DNA from: Marthasterias glacialis
Lineage: Eukaryota; Echinodermata; Asteroidea; Forcipulatida; Asteriidae
Assembly: GCA_911728455.2 (NCBI GenBank)
Contig: OU452229.1
Span: 19,410,754 to 19,474,753 of the forward strand
DNA: 64,000 nt
Direction: 5' to 3'
Shown in pieces: positions 33,201 to 45,200 of this stretch. The notes beneath the pieces are model-generated. The model was not told the DNA's origin, ran no database searches, and saw only the letters and a program-made list of their open reading frames with translations. The position numbers and the translations under genes are program-made. The first letter of the stretch is position 1. The number at the start of each line of letters is the position of its first letter.

Positions 33201-36200
33201 AGTTGTTTCTGATCACATCGTCTCTGTCTTTTTGCTATCAACTCCTCCTCGTGCCTCTTCCTCATCTTCTCCATCTTAGCCTCCAACTCCTCCACAACAG
33301 CCGCATTGGCTCCTTTCAGCCGACTTTGAAGCTTCTCCAAGTCCCTCCTCAAGTTATACTCCGTCTGTTTCATCTCCCGATCTGCATCTTGAAGCTGCTC
33401 CTTTAGTGACTCTATCTCCTTCTCCATTTTCTGCTTAGAAACGGCTTGCTTCTTGCGGTGGCGATCGCCTTGCTTCAGATTGGATTGTAGCTGGGAGGTT
33501 GCGTCTTTGAGTTGCTCCTGGAGGTCTTCACGTTCTTGGTGCCAGATCTGCTCTTTGCGTTCCAGGATCTCATCACAAGTTTTCCTAAGCTCGGCATCAC
33601 AGTTCTGTTGTATGGAAAAGAAGGTGATGGAGAGCATTTTTAAAAATTCACAAGTATGTATACTTTACAGAAATCTTTTACAAATATAAACATTCCAAAC
33701 AGTATTATTTATTATTATTAATTTCTGGTAATGAAACCAAGGGTGCCTCAAAAGCGAACTTAATCCCTCTAGCTCTCAAGCCTGATGAAACCTGTGCATA
33801 AGGGTGCTTGCTATCTGAACCAGAAACACAAGGGTAAATCCCTACTCTTTCACGATAAGTGTTCTGGGTTCTTTTATGTGCACTGCCCATCCTAGTACAC
33901 GGGACCTACGGCTTAACGTCCCATCTGACAGACAATTATGGTAAAGTGTCTTGCTCAAGGACACAAGTGTCATGACTGGCCAGGCCGGGATTTGAACCCA
34001 TATTCTATAAAATACAGAACTTAAGTTTGCCGGACTAGACCACTCGGCCGAGACACTCCACTATTAATCTTTGAAGACACATAACATTCCTCTACAACTC
34101 CCCCCACAAACCACACTGAGTAATAAATACTCAGGCCCTCCTGATTAAAATGAGAGTCTGAGTTGTCCATAATTGAATTCATGAAATCCACTACGCTGAT
34201 ACTAACCTGAGACCACTGGTCCCTAGCTGCAGTCACAGCTTCCTCTATTCCTCTCTCTAGCTCCCTCTCATACTTGGTTCTTAATTCTTCTTGGTCTGCC
34301 TCTGCCTCAGCTTCAAGAGATTCTAGTGCTTCCTTGTGGGTTTCTTCCATCTTGTGCTTTCTCTGAATCAATGCACACATGGTAGCAGAAAGTTTGGATG
34401 AGTATCAGCAAATTGTCAGTTCATATCTTAAAGGATTACTTAGTATAAGTTCACACCAATCAGATTTATTCTGATTTGAAATACTCTCATTTTGTTCATC
34501 GTGACTTTAAATGTCAGAGAACCTACTTACTTAATACAAACCATGACCTAAATTTTGGATCCTGTAGAACTTTTTTAAAATTATAAAATCAAGACGATTC
34601 GGGACTGTCCCAAGGTTTGATGTAGAAAAAAAAGAGTGGGAATCTGACCTGATGCCATTCTTCCTGAGCTTCTTGAACTGCCTTGTTGACCACGTCTTGC
34701 TGTGTCTTCAACATCTCATCCAGCTTGGCCTGCCACTCTCTAGACTTTTGGGCCAAACTCTCAATCTAGTAAGTGCATTAAAGAGATCAAATTATTGAAA
34801 AACAGCTACCTTTGTTTCAGCTTTCTGATGCTCGTAATAATAAATAATAAGCTATTTACTTCAGAATTGATTGTTTACATGGAAAACAGTGTTTTTTTAC
34901 AGTACACAAATTTGACATTACTTTTCACTCCAGAATTGAGTATGACAATTTTCTTGTGCAGATTTGTTTGTTTGAATAATGTGTCATTCTTGCTTTTACC
35001 CAAGACTGATGTATGATAAAGCTATGTATACTCAGTGCTTTTGACCAACACTTGGCTGTTGAGTCCTGCAGATAAGAAAATCCACAGTCGCCTTAAGTAA
35101 AAATCTCATCCCATAATAACTTTGGCTCAACATTTCTCTGCTAAATGTTGCAATTATTACTATTCTTACCTTGTCATGTTCTGCTTCAGATCTCGAGACT
35201 TTCAGGGCTGCTTCTAAGGCTTCATGATGTTCTCTCTCAAGACGCTTCTTGGCTTCTTGCAAGGCACAGAGTTTCTCCTCCACCAGTTCCTGCTTCAATC
35301 TCTGCTTTCCTTTGTCCATGAGTTCCTGCAGGTTAGTGATGTGAGACAGGTGTTTGGCTTCTAGAGTCTTGGTAATCTCTGCAACTCTCTGATGGTACAA
35401 CAAATGGAAATTATTTGTCAGTGGGTCGAGAACCTGTGACCTCTAAAATAGACCTTATGCCTCTGACGTCATGAGTCCCATAGGTATATGTACAACAGCC
35501 CCCTCAATGAGGTAAAAATGGCCGTAAGTTTACTGTAGGAAAACAATTGTGCATACCCTCTATACCACACTGATGCTCAACATTGTGAGCTGAACGACAT
35601 GGAAAGATGTCAACATGTCATCATGTTGTGTTCAACCAACAGAATTAACAACTGAGGCACAATCAGAACCTGGGGGACAGGAAGAGCAGAGTACCAGGTG
35701 GTTTACATTAATTGTCAATATCTTTGTTCGGTTGTATCGTATAATGGGGTGTGATCCCTGGCAACATGCCAGTAACCGGTTAAATGGCTTCTGACTGGCA
35801 CCCCCGAACAAAGGTACTGACAAAATAGGAAGACCGCCAACATTAGGGCTGGGTAGTTCAGTTGGTAGAGTGTTGGCATGTTAAGCCGGTGGTCGCAGGT
35901 TCAAATCCCGCTCCAGTCAATTTTTCTTTGTTCACCCCAAAATTGATTTAAAAATTTACCCAGTCAGTTTCCCTTGTGGTTTATTGCTTAATACATTTCA
36001 GTTTTCACACAATTTTGTTAGGGATAGTAAGATGCTGTTAAAAAACGGGTTTATTTTGAATTTAGTTGACTTGGTTGCCTCTGAGTTGCCCCCCCCCTCA
36101 AAGAAAACACGTGTAAGAAGGCTTTTAGGTAAATCTGAGCATGTGCATATTTTTTATACAAATGATTAACCATATAGTCTGGTGCCACCAAGCATGCCTG

Positions 36201-39200
36201 AAAGTTTCTTCTTGCTCAACAAACAATAACAGAAATGCAGAGTCTGGTCCCACATCGAGTCTCCAAAGTTTCTCCTAAAGTTGCCTGCATCCCAACCTCC
36301 TCCTCTTGTGAGGCAGATTGGAGGGGATGACAAGGAACTTAACAATTTCTTACCCTTGATATTTCTTCCTCTCCGTGCTCCTGCATCCATTCTTGTTTGA
36401 CTTTCTCCAGAGCGACTCGCTCATCAGTCCAGTGACGTCTTGCTGAAGATACTGCATCCTCCATCCTCTGGTCTGCATCTTAAACAAACACACCCCATCA
36501 TAAAATTCCTTTACGGAAATCCAAGATAATACAAGAAAAAAAGGCTGGTTTTCAACACTTCCAGGTAACTTCTAGTAAGTCTTGATCGCAATGAAGTCTC
36601 ATCTTCATCCTTTTTATCTCCAAACAAATCAAGAGACCTTTCTATTGTTAATAAACAAACCGCGCTGGTTGGCATGGACGGCCAATTGTAGCAAAACATT
36701 CAAGTCTTGTTGACAGACGTTGTGACCAAATTCAACATTTTCGCAAACTTTCTATTTAAAGAAAATACATCCCATTATTGGCTTGGCCTGTTTTTGCTTT
36801 TCATTCATGGTTCCCCACAGTTTCTCCATCTTGGTTGGCAAAAACTCGGGCTGTGATGATGCAAAAAAGAAAAAGAAAAAGGTCTATAGAACAAAAAGTC
36901 TGCCACCTGTAAGAAGAATCAACACTAAATTATTACTATTAATACTGGGAACAAGACCTAGATTCTTATGTGTACTGTACCTTCATTTGTCCACTGTTCT
37001 CTAGCCATCTCAATGGCTTTTTTCACTTTCTCTTTAGTGTTGGCCTCTGCCTCTATCATCCATTCTGTCTTGGCAGTAGAGAGAGACGTCTTAATTGCCC
37101 TAGCCTTGTCCACTTCATGGTCTCTCTGGAGCTCCTTGATGCGATTATTCAGGTGGTCTTGCTGTTTCTTTTCTAATTCTTCTATTGCTGTTGGAGAGAT
37201 GGTAAGATAATGATAACACATTGAAAAGGGATGGTGAGGAAGAGAAACAGACGGTGATATCCATGGTCCCGCTTCAGACAGCTTTTAAAATTCGACCTTG
37301 TTGCACATTCCCGAACAATTCAGAACATCAAGTTCTTAGCGTTGGCCCATGCTACAGGTTACGATCTCTGTAACTTAATTTGCTTTAGGATTCTAACTGC
37401 CGGGCAATCTCGGTAGTCTAGATGGTAAGACATCTACTCTAGAATGGGGGGGGGGGGGGGGGTGGGTTTTTATTCACAGGACTCGGGAAAGTATTGAGTA
37501 TACAGTGCTTAACACATATCGGTGTATGGGTAAAAAAAAAACACTAACAATAATCTCTGTAAAACCAAAAATCCTCATTTCATACTTGGCTTATTTACTT
37601 TGAACCACAAATGGTCATAAACAATTTTGATATGAAGAATTGTTCAAAAAGTTAATTTGCTAAACCCATCACAATATGTACACAACATGGCACTTTGGCT
37701 GGTAACTTGGTTCTATAAAAGATGTTAATTCTTATAACAGATGTTAATTTTTGCATCGGGGATAAAGAATATTATTTGTGTTTTTACCCATACACTGATG
37801 GGTGTTAAGCACTGTATAGTCAGTACTTTCCCCGATTCCTGTCATAGTTCTCGGGTGGGATTCAAACCCACGACCCTTGCCATTCTAGAGCAGATGTCTT
37901 ACTAACTAGACAACCGAGATTTGCCCGGCAGCTAGAGGCAGTTAGAATCCTGTTCTACTGGCTATGATCAGGGAAATTGTACATTATGAAAGTTTTATGA
38001 GCGTACAGTGACTGTGACTGTTACATTAAGTTTCAATACTAGACACTACATGCACCTTTTGTTTTTCTCTGTTCCAGCTCAGCTTCCATCTTGAGCTGCC
38101 ATTCTGCATCAGCAGCTGTGAGGGCGCTCTTCATTGCTTCTTTACGTACCATCTCACTCCACTCCACCTTGGCTAAGGCAACCTTATAAGGACAATGCAG
38201 AAAACAGAACATCTGCATCATTTCCACTCACCTTGAAATTTGTCACCAAGGTTGGTTCTTATTACTCAATGAAAAGTTTTGAGCGTTCTTTTACATGCAG
38301 TAGTTTACCACTGAACACAGGTCCAATGGCTTAATGTCCTATCAATCGGACAAGATAATTCTGATAACCGGTCTTGCTCAAGAACATGTGACTGGTATGA
38401 AAAATCCCCCCCCTTTAACTTTGTATTATATTTATTCATTATTGCATCAGTTCATAAATATTCATTAGCCACCTAACCACCGCAGGTGGCGGGTTTTCCC
38501 GCCGGCACTCAAATTCTGGTCGAAGACGAAGCCACACCAGTGTTGCTAGTGACTGCTGTTGTCTTCTATCATTCAGGTAAATAATATGTAATTTTATAAT
38601 CTTTAACCTTATTTCATTTCTTTATAGACATTTAGCATGTACATTGACTTTGATTGCTTTATATTTTGCGATTTCTTGTTATTTGTGTGATCTCTATTAG
38701 AAAGATCAGTACTCTCTCGGTACAATAATGTTACTCACAAACTGTTGCATAAATTAGATAATAGAAGTAGACAATCTTTGCATTTCTTAAGATTTAACTG
38801 CTTACACCTATGGTGATTTCGTTCAATGTGCCATTCACGATGTTTTCACATCAAACTAATGTGTTTCTTAGTATAGTGTATATTTACGTTATTTCCAAGA
38901 TGGCGGCTGTCACAGACCATTTAGCGGGAACAGCCTTGCCATCTTATTTTCCTTAGTAATGAGGTCAGGAAATCTCAACTGCTTGGCTAAGCCATTCAGG
39001 AATTCACATGTTTAAAAACTAGACAATGTAACTGTGGTCATTAAGGCCGATCATTTCTTCCCTACCTTTTCCTCCAGCAAGAGTTGATTCTCCTCTTCTG
39101 TCTCCTTTCTCCAGGAGTTCTTGGATGTCACCATCGCTGCACGTTGACTGCTCTCCAGAGACTCCTGAAGCTCCTTCAAGGCTGCATCATGCTGGGTCCG

Positions 39201-42200
39201 CCACTCAGTCTTAACCTGTAAGACGGCATGGAAATCAAATCAAAAGCTTTGCTTTTATGATTAGTCTCTCTACAAAGCTGCTTGTCATGACATGACATGT
39301 TTTCTTTTTTCAATAAGGTAGCGTGGGCGGGTTATTTTTGACAGTGCGCCTGGGAAGGAGACTAAGCATCAGTTGGACGAGTTTCCTAAAGTTTACAACG
39401 TAAAGTTTGATCTCCAGATTTCCTTGCTCTTTCCCCTGTTTCTTTGCCATTTAAGGAATCACACACAACTGTTGAATTGTTTGACTACTTCAATACTACA
39501 GTGAACTGCATAGCACACATTAACCCTCCTACTCTTTGTGCCTTTTTCAATCTGTTGATGCACCATTGGAAACCATTCACTTTTGTGATTTTGAATGGTG
39601 AAAGAAATAACTGTGCACAGTGTTGATTCTACAAGTGGTTTTGAATGGTAGGTAAGCTGATACAAAGCCTTGTGAGGATTGTTCCAAATGATAGTACAGC
39701 TGTGGTGAATCAATGGACCCTCTATGCTATGATTGGTTTTGAATGGAAGTACAGCTTAATATCAACACTGTTCAAATCATAATACCATGTTTGATTAAAA
39801 GTAATAGGGAAATGTGAGAGTTGGAATTTTGAATGGATTTGAAGGGTCTAGCAGTAGGAGGGTTAAAGGAGAAGCACATATACAGCTTAACAGATGCCTT
39901 CTTATTGTCATATTTGCAACAACGTGTCAGAACTTTACGATCTTGTGACATTGCTCATAACTCGGGCTTCCATCCGGTTCCTGTTATATTGTCATTTCAT
40001 ACTAACTTGTTAATTTTTCAGGGATGAGATTGCATTAAAATAGAAAATCCTGAAAACTGGATAACAATTTCCTCTTGTGGGAATGAAGCTCCCTGGATGT
40101 ACAGATTGTTACATTTTAGTGGTTTACAGACTCTCAACATCATTTCAAATAGGTATCTGAAGGTCTGGTCATAACAACGGCGAGTCTTTTACCTCTGTGA
40201 TGGCAAGTTTGCCTCTTTCAAGAAAATCTGACGGTGCAGGGGGACCAATGAAAAATGCTGATAAATCACATGTCTGCATTTGGGAATTGATTTCTCACAC
40301 TGTAAATAAATGAACCTTGACCCTTGACCTACATGATAACGCAAATGTCACCATCTGTTCAGGGAGCATTAAGCAAAGACAGAAGAGTATTGTAAGAAAT
40401 CATATGAAAGGAAATCCAACGTCTTTATAGGATGAATGCATCAATCTGACCTCATCCAGTTGTTTTGCAGCCTCAGCTTTCAGCGTCTCAGTCACTGCAT
40501 CCTCCATCTTGTTCTTCTCCTCACATACATCAATGTACAGTCCCTTCACCTCATCCAACTCCTTCTGGGCTTGCTCTAAATCAGTCCTGAATCAAGTAAG
40601 ATCAAAAGGACAACTTAAGGAGTTCAAACTATATAAGAACTTCCTTCCAAGAGGGGCAGAACATTGGATTCACTTCACAAGGAGATACAAATCTTATTTC
40701 AAGTAAGCTGTCTGGTACCTGAGCTCCTGTATCTGATGTTGGTGTGCTTCTTTGAGCATGTCCCTTTCGGATTGAAACTCGCTCACCATCTGTTCTCTCA
40801 GATTCTTGGAGGAGTCCTCATGGAGCTGTAGACATGTCCTCTGAACTCTAGAGATATTCCACAAATAAAAAGTAGATTTGAAAAATTGTGTCGATAAGGG
40901 AACAGAAATAAGCAGGACTGGTCAGCCTCCTCTTTCGTACATTCAAGATTTTTTTACAGGGTCTTTTAATAAAATAAAAACAGGCCAAGTTGGAATCCTG
41001 CAGTCTCCTGACGATGGACAGAGTATACTGTCCGAAATGTTGAGTCACTGGATCCTTTGGAACCACATATACTCAAAGGAGATATAAATACTCAAAAGAG
41101 ATATACACCACATGGTGTCACTGAAAATCAAATGTTTCTATTAAAAAAATGCCTTGCTCATAAAAATATGTATTGCTGAACTTATAAATTGTTTAATATT
41201 TCCACGCAAGACACCTTTGTTTTTGGATGACAAATTAGTAAAGCATGAAAACCCATTTCAGGACTACATAGAAGATGGGCCAACTGAAGATGACTAAATC
41301 ATTACACAGGAATGTTGTAACAAGAGAACAAAGCCACAGATAGCCCCAACCTCTTACCTATCCAAGTCGATTTTCTTATCGGTATCCCAGTCTGCCACCA
41401 TCTCAGCCATCTGCCTTTTCAAGTCCGAGTTCAGCTCCTTCAGATGACTCACCTCTGACCTCAGCTCTTCCAACATCCCTGCATTGCTCTCCTTCTCAGA
41501 TTGAAGTTGATCGATCTGCTCAAGGAGGTCTTTGGATGATTCAGCAGACACTGAAGACTGAGGGTTGTCGGTTAATATGGATTTGGACGTCTGAAGTTGA
41601 GCTTCTAGTACCTTCAATCTCACCTGAGTATGATATAAATCTTTAGTTTTAATTGAAAACAAATCCGACTTCACTTTAAATCAATGTTCAACCAAGGCAC
41701 TGCAAATAGACATCTACAAATCAGTTACTTTCTCCGATGTGTGATAAGCACTGCATATCTCACTCAGTGACTCCGGGACAATTTAGGCTGTTCTTTCACT
41801 AGCGGGCATGCTCAGTGGTGTAGCAGTGGGTTTGAGTCCCATCCCAGTAGCCTGTGGATGTTTGTCCATGGGACTTTGGATGCTACTGAGTATACAGTGA
41901 TTATCACACATCAGTGTAAAGGTAAAACCCAATTCATATTCTCTAGCCCCGATGCAATTATTACGTGAATCAAGTAACTCCTCCTTAAAATAGATTCAAT
42001 TTATTATTATGGAACAAAATATGCAGTTTATACCACTTTACCCCACCAGACGGGCTTCTTAAAGTGCTGTATTTTTTCCTGCAAGGCATGCGGAGTTATG
42101 TTTTGAAGTATGAGACCTGTTCCCTTACATAGCACCATGTAACGGTTTACAAGGTGCTGTGGTGCAATCTGCAGCCGATCAAACCAGGAACACCGGGGCG

Positions 42201-45200
42201 AACCCCTTCTCTTTGCGATCAGTGCACTGGGTTCTTTTACGTGCATTACACAACACACAGGACCTTCGGCTTTATGTCCAATCCAAAGGATGTAGCAATA
42301 ATGGTCAAGTGTCTTGCTTAAGGACACAAGTGTCACGACTGGGACTCGAACCCACACTCTGCTGATCAGAAACAATAGAGCTTGAGTCCAGTGTTCTTAT
42401 CCGCTCAGCCACGACATGCCACAAAATTTGAATTAATATATATTTAAAGTTTTATGGCCTGTCTGATGAAATATTACAATCTTGTATTTTTAAAAATCTT
42501 TTCTTATTGAAACGAAAATTGTAACGTTCACTTCGAGTTGTACACTGAGGCCGTTTTGTTTACCTCAGTGTCCTTGCTAGTAGTCTCTGACTCCAGTACT
42601 TTGTTCCTCATAGTCTGTATTTCAGCCTTAGATGCTTTAAGATCACTCTGTAGTCTAGCAACCTGACTCCTCTTGGTTCGATTACTCTGGAAAGATCGCT
42701 CTAACTCTTTTCTTAAGCCTCTGATGAGATCATCTGGGGACATGGTGGAGCCAGGGTCTGTGGAGGGCCTGATGAAGGGAGTCATCAGATAAACAAACAG
42801 ATGCCAAAATTAGACACAAAAACTATTTTTAGTTTCTTTCACTATGTTCCATTTTAATTTAGTATATGCTTGTTGTTTATCAAGAAGATAATATAATTTG
42901 TGTGGTATACCTTTTAAATAACATATTTTGTATTTATGCACTCTTGATACCCAATACACTATCAACTTTGGCTCATTGATTAACAGTTTAAACATGTAAA
43001 CAAAATCATGATTTTAAATTCCAACCTTTGTTCTGTATTTTGTTTAAGTTCTAATTCATATAAAGCCTACCATGGACAGGTTGTGTAAGGTCACCGTGAG
43101 TTGGCTTTATCTAGTCTACAATGGGAGACTTTGGGACTCTAGGTGGCAGCAGACTTACCAGGTAAATTTCTATTGCTTACATAGTTCTGAGCATGCACAC
43201 AATTCCAAACAACGATGGTTTTATTCTTAGTACGTCTGCTGCCACCTAGAGTTCCCAAAAGTTTCCCAATTATGCATAGATCCTTAAAGCCCAGCTCAAC
43301 ATTGGTAAGAAGAAAAACATAAATGTTCACAGATTTACATATACCTTATATGGTATAAAGATAACGATGGTAGAAAAATTTCCTGAAGTGTTATCGTTTT
43401 TAAATTAAAATAGAATACAAAATCCAAAATTAGTTTTCGTCTCAGTGAGGCGAAAACTCTGCCTACAGAAATGCATACAAAAATGCTGAATGCATTTTTA
43501 CCGTTTACTCCAAAATGAAACAACGAAATGAGCTGACATTTTCACAGGTTGGTTTTATTACAAATTATCTTGATTTGTGAAGAGAATAGAAGCATTTACA
43601 GTCAGTTTACCAATGTTGAGCTGGGGCTTCAAGCCTCAGTCAGAAATGCTCAATTGAGAAATGGCCTCTGACTATGTATGAATAAAAACAGTGCCTATTG
43701 CTAGTTGACGAAGCCAAATACTTTTGTTTTTGTACCGTTTAATTTGAGGTGTTTTCCAGTCAGACTTGGCTAGATTCCTGACGGCAAATGACTTGGCATT
43801 CTGTGTGGATTCTGGAGACTTAGCAGACGTTACACCCAACTCCATGGCAGACTCATACATCTGAAGTTGCTCCTTCAACTCGGATAACTCCTCCTTCATT
43901 CCAGAGATAAATAAAGTATACTAGATGTTAGTTTTTTGCATCAGGGATGAAGAATATGATTTTTGTTTTTACCCATACACCGATGTGTGTTAAGCACTGT
44001 ATACTCAGTACTTTCCCGGAGTCTTGTGTAAAAATCCACAGGCATATTCCTCGGGTGGGATTCGAACCCACGACCCCTGCCATTTTAGAGCTAGACTACC
44101 GAGGTTGCCCAGCAACTAGAGGCAGTTCCAATGGGTAAAAACACAAATAATAAATAAAGTATTCGTTATCATGCCAGAAAGATTTCTGTAGGGAGAAATC
44201 CTCCCGACCCATTCCCAGGAAAACAATCTGACAACAGGTTAAAACACGTTGCTTAGTTGGACTGAGGAGTAGGATCAATCAAATCTCAACAATTTATTTT
44301 ACATGACTGTGGTATGGTCCATGGACTACTTAGCTAACCAATCTCTCTGTGCAACAGTGCTGGCATGATATTTAGCCCTTGGAAAAAAACGTAGGCCAAT
44401 TTGATTGAGTAGAAGGGCTGACCTACATGTAAATGTGGTATAAGCTTTACAGACGCAGGCTCGTCACCATTACCCGACGGCTATTTGTGTGGCACAAAAC
44501 GATCATGAACCCGTACCTAATTTACGTACAACGCGTGCGCCGGTCAAAGGTGATCTTTCCTAGTACGAATTTCTTTGTCGCGTGTTAACAAGCTTGCGTC
44601 TTTACTTGACTTTTCAGGCTATTTAATAACAATTTGACTGATTTTTCAGACGGCCACACAATCGGAAATCCGACTAAAGTAGGAAGAATATCATGCCTGA
44701 CATAGATTAAAACTCTGAAAGCAGAGTATTTTTTTTCCCCCAGATAATAATAAACTAATATCGAACCAAAAAAGAAAGAACTCCTAAATTTAAAGACAAA
44801 ATAAAGAACTTGTGATTGACAGAAAAAAAAGTTTTAATCTGAAAGCTCACAGATCGTAAACTTTATACCAGTGCCAATCCTCCAGAAAAAAACGTCTGTA
44901 AGAAATATGAACAACATTGAGGAAGTAACATTTGAGGACCCTACAAATCACAAGTGCTTATGTCAATAGTCACAATCAAAATTAGCCCTATATGAAAGTG
45001 CACAAAATCCCTGACAAAACCCCAAAACAATTTTGGTTGCTTTTTACTAAAACGCAACCGAGTATTTATCAAAAACTAGAGGATGGGAATTAATGTACTT
45101 TTCCAAAAATCAATGATGTACTTTTCCTTCCACTAATCTTATGTAATGATGTACACGCATCTATTTTTGTGCTTACAAGAATCCACTTAATATAACTCTT

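Noticed and set aside
35846-35920. Functional tRNA-Asn gene
   Set aside because: It folds, but shares a long 3' tail with another copy (1764) and has a T-arm mismatch, so a SINE is the better reading.
36782-36852. Possible extra CEP152 exon (EFLPTKMEKLWGTMNEKQKQ on the - strand)
   Set aside because: It has a fair acceptor but joins exon 18 in the wrong phase and would meet a stop; exon 18 joins exon 19 (36478) directly in phase with no gap.
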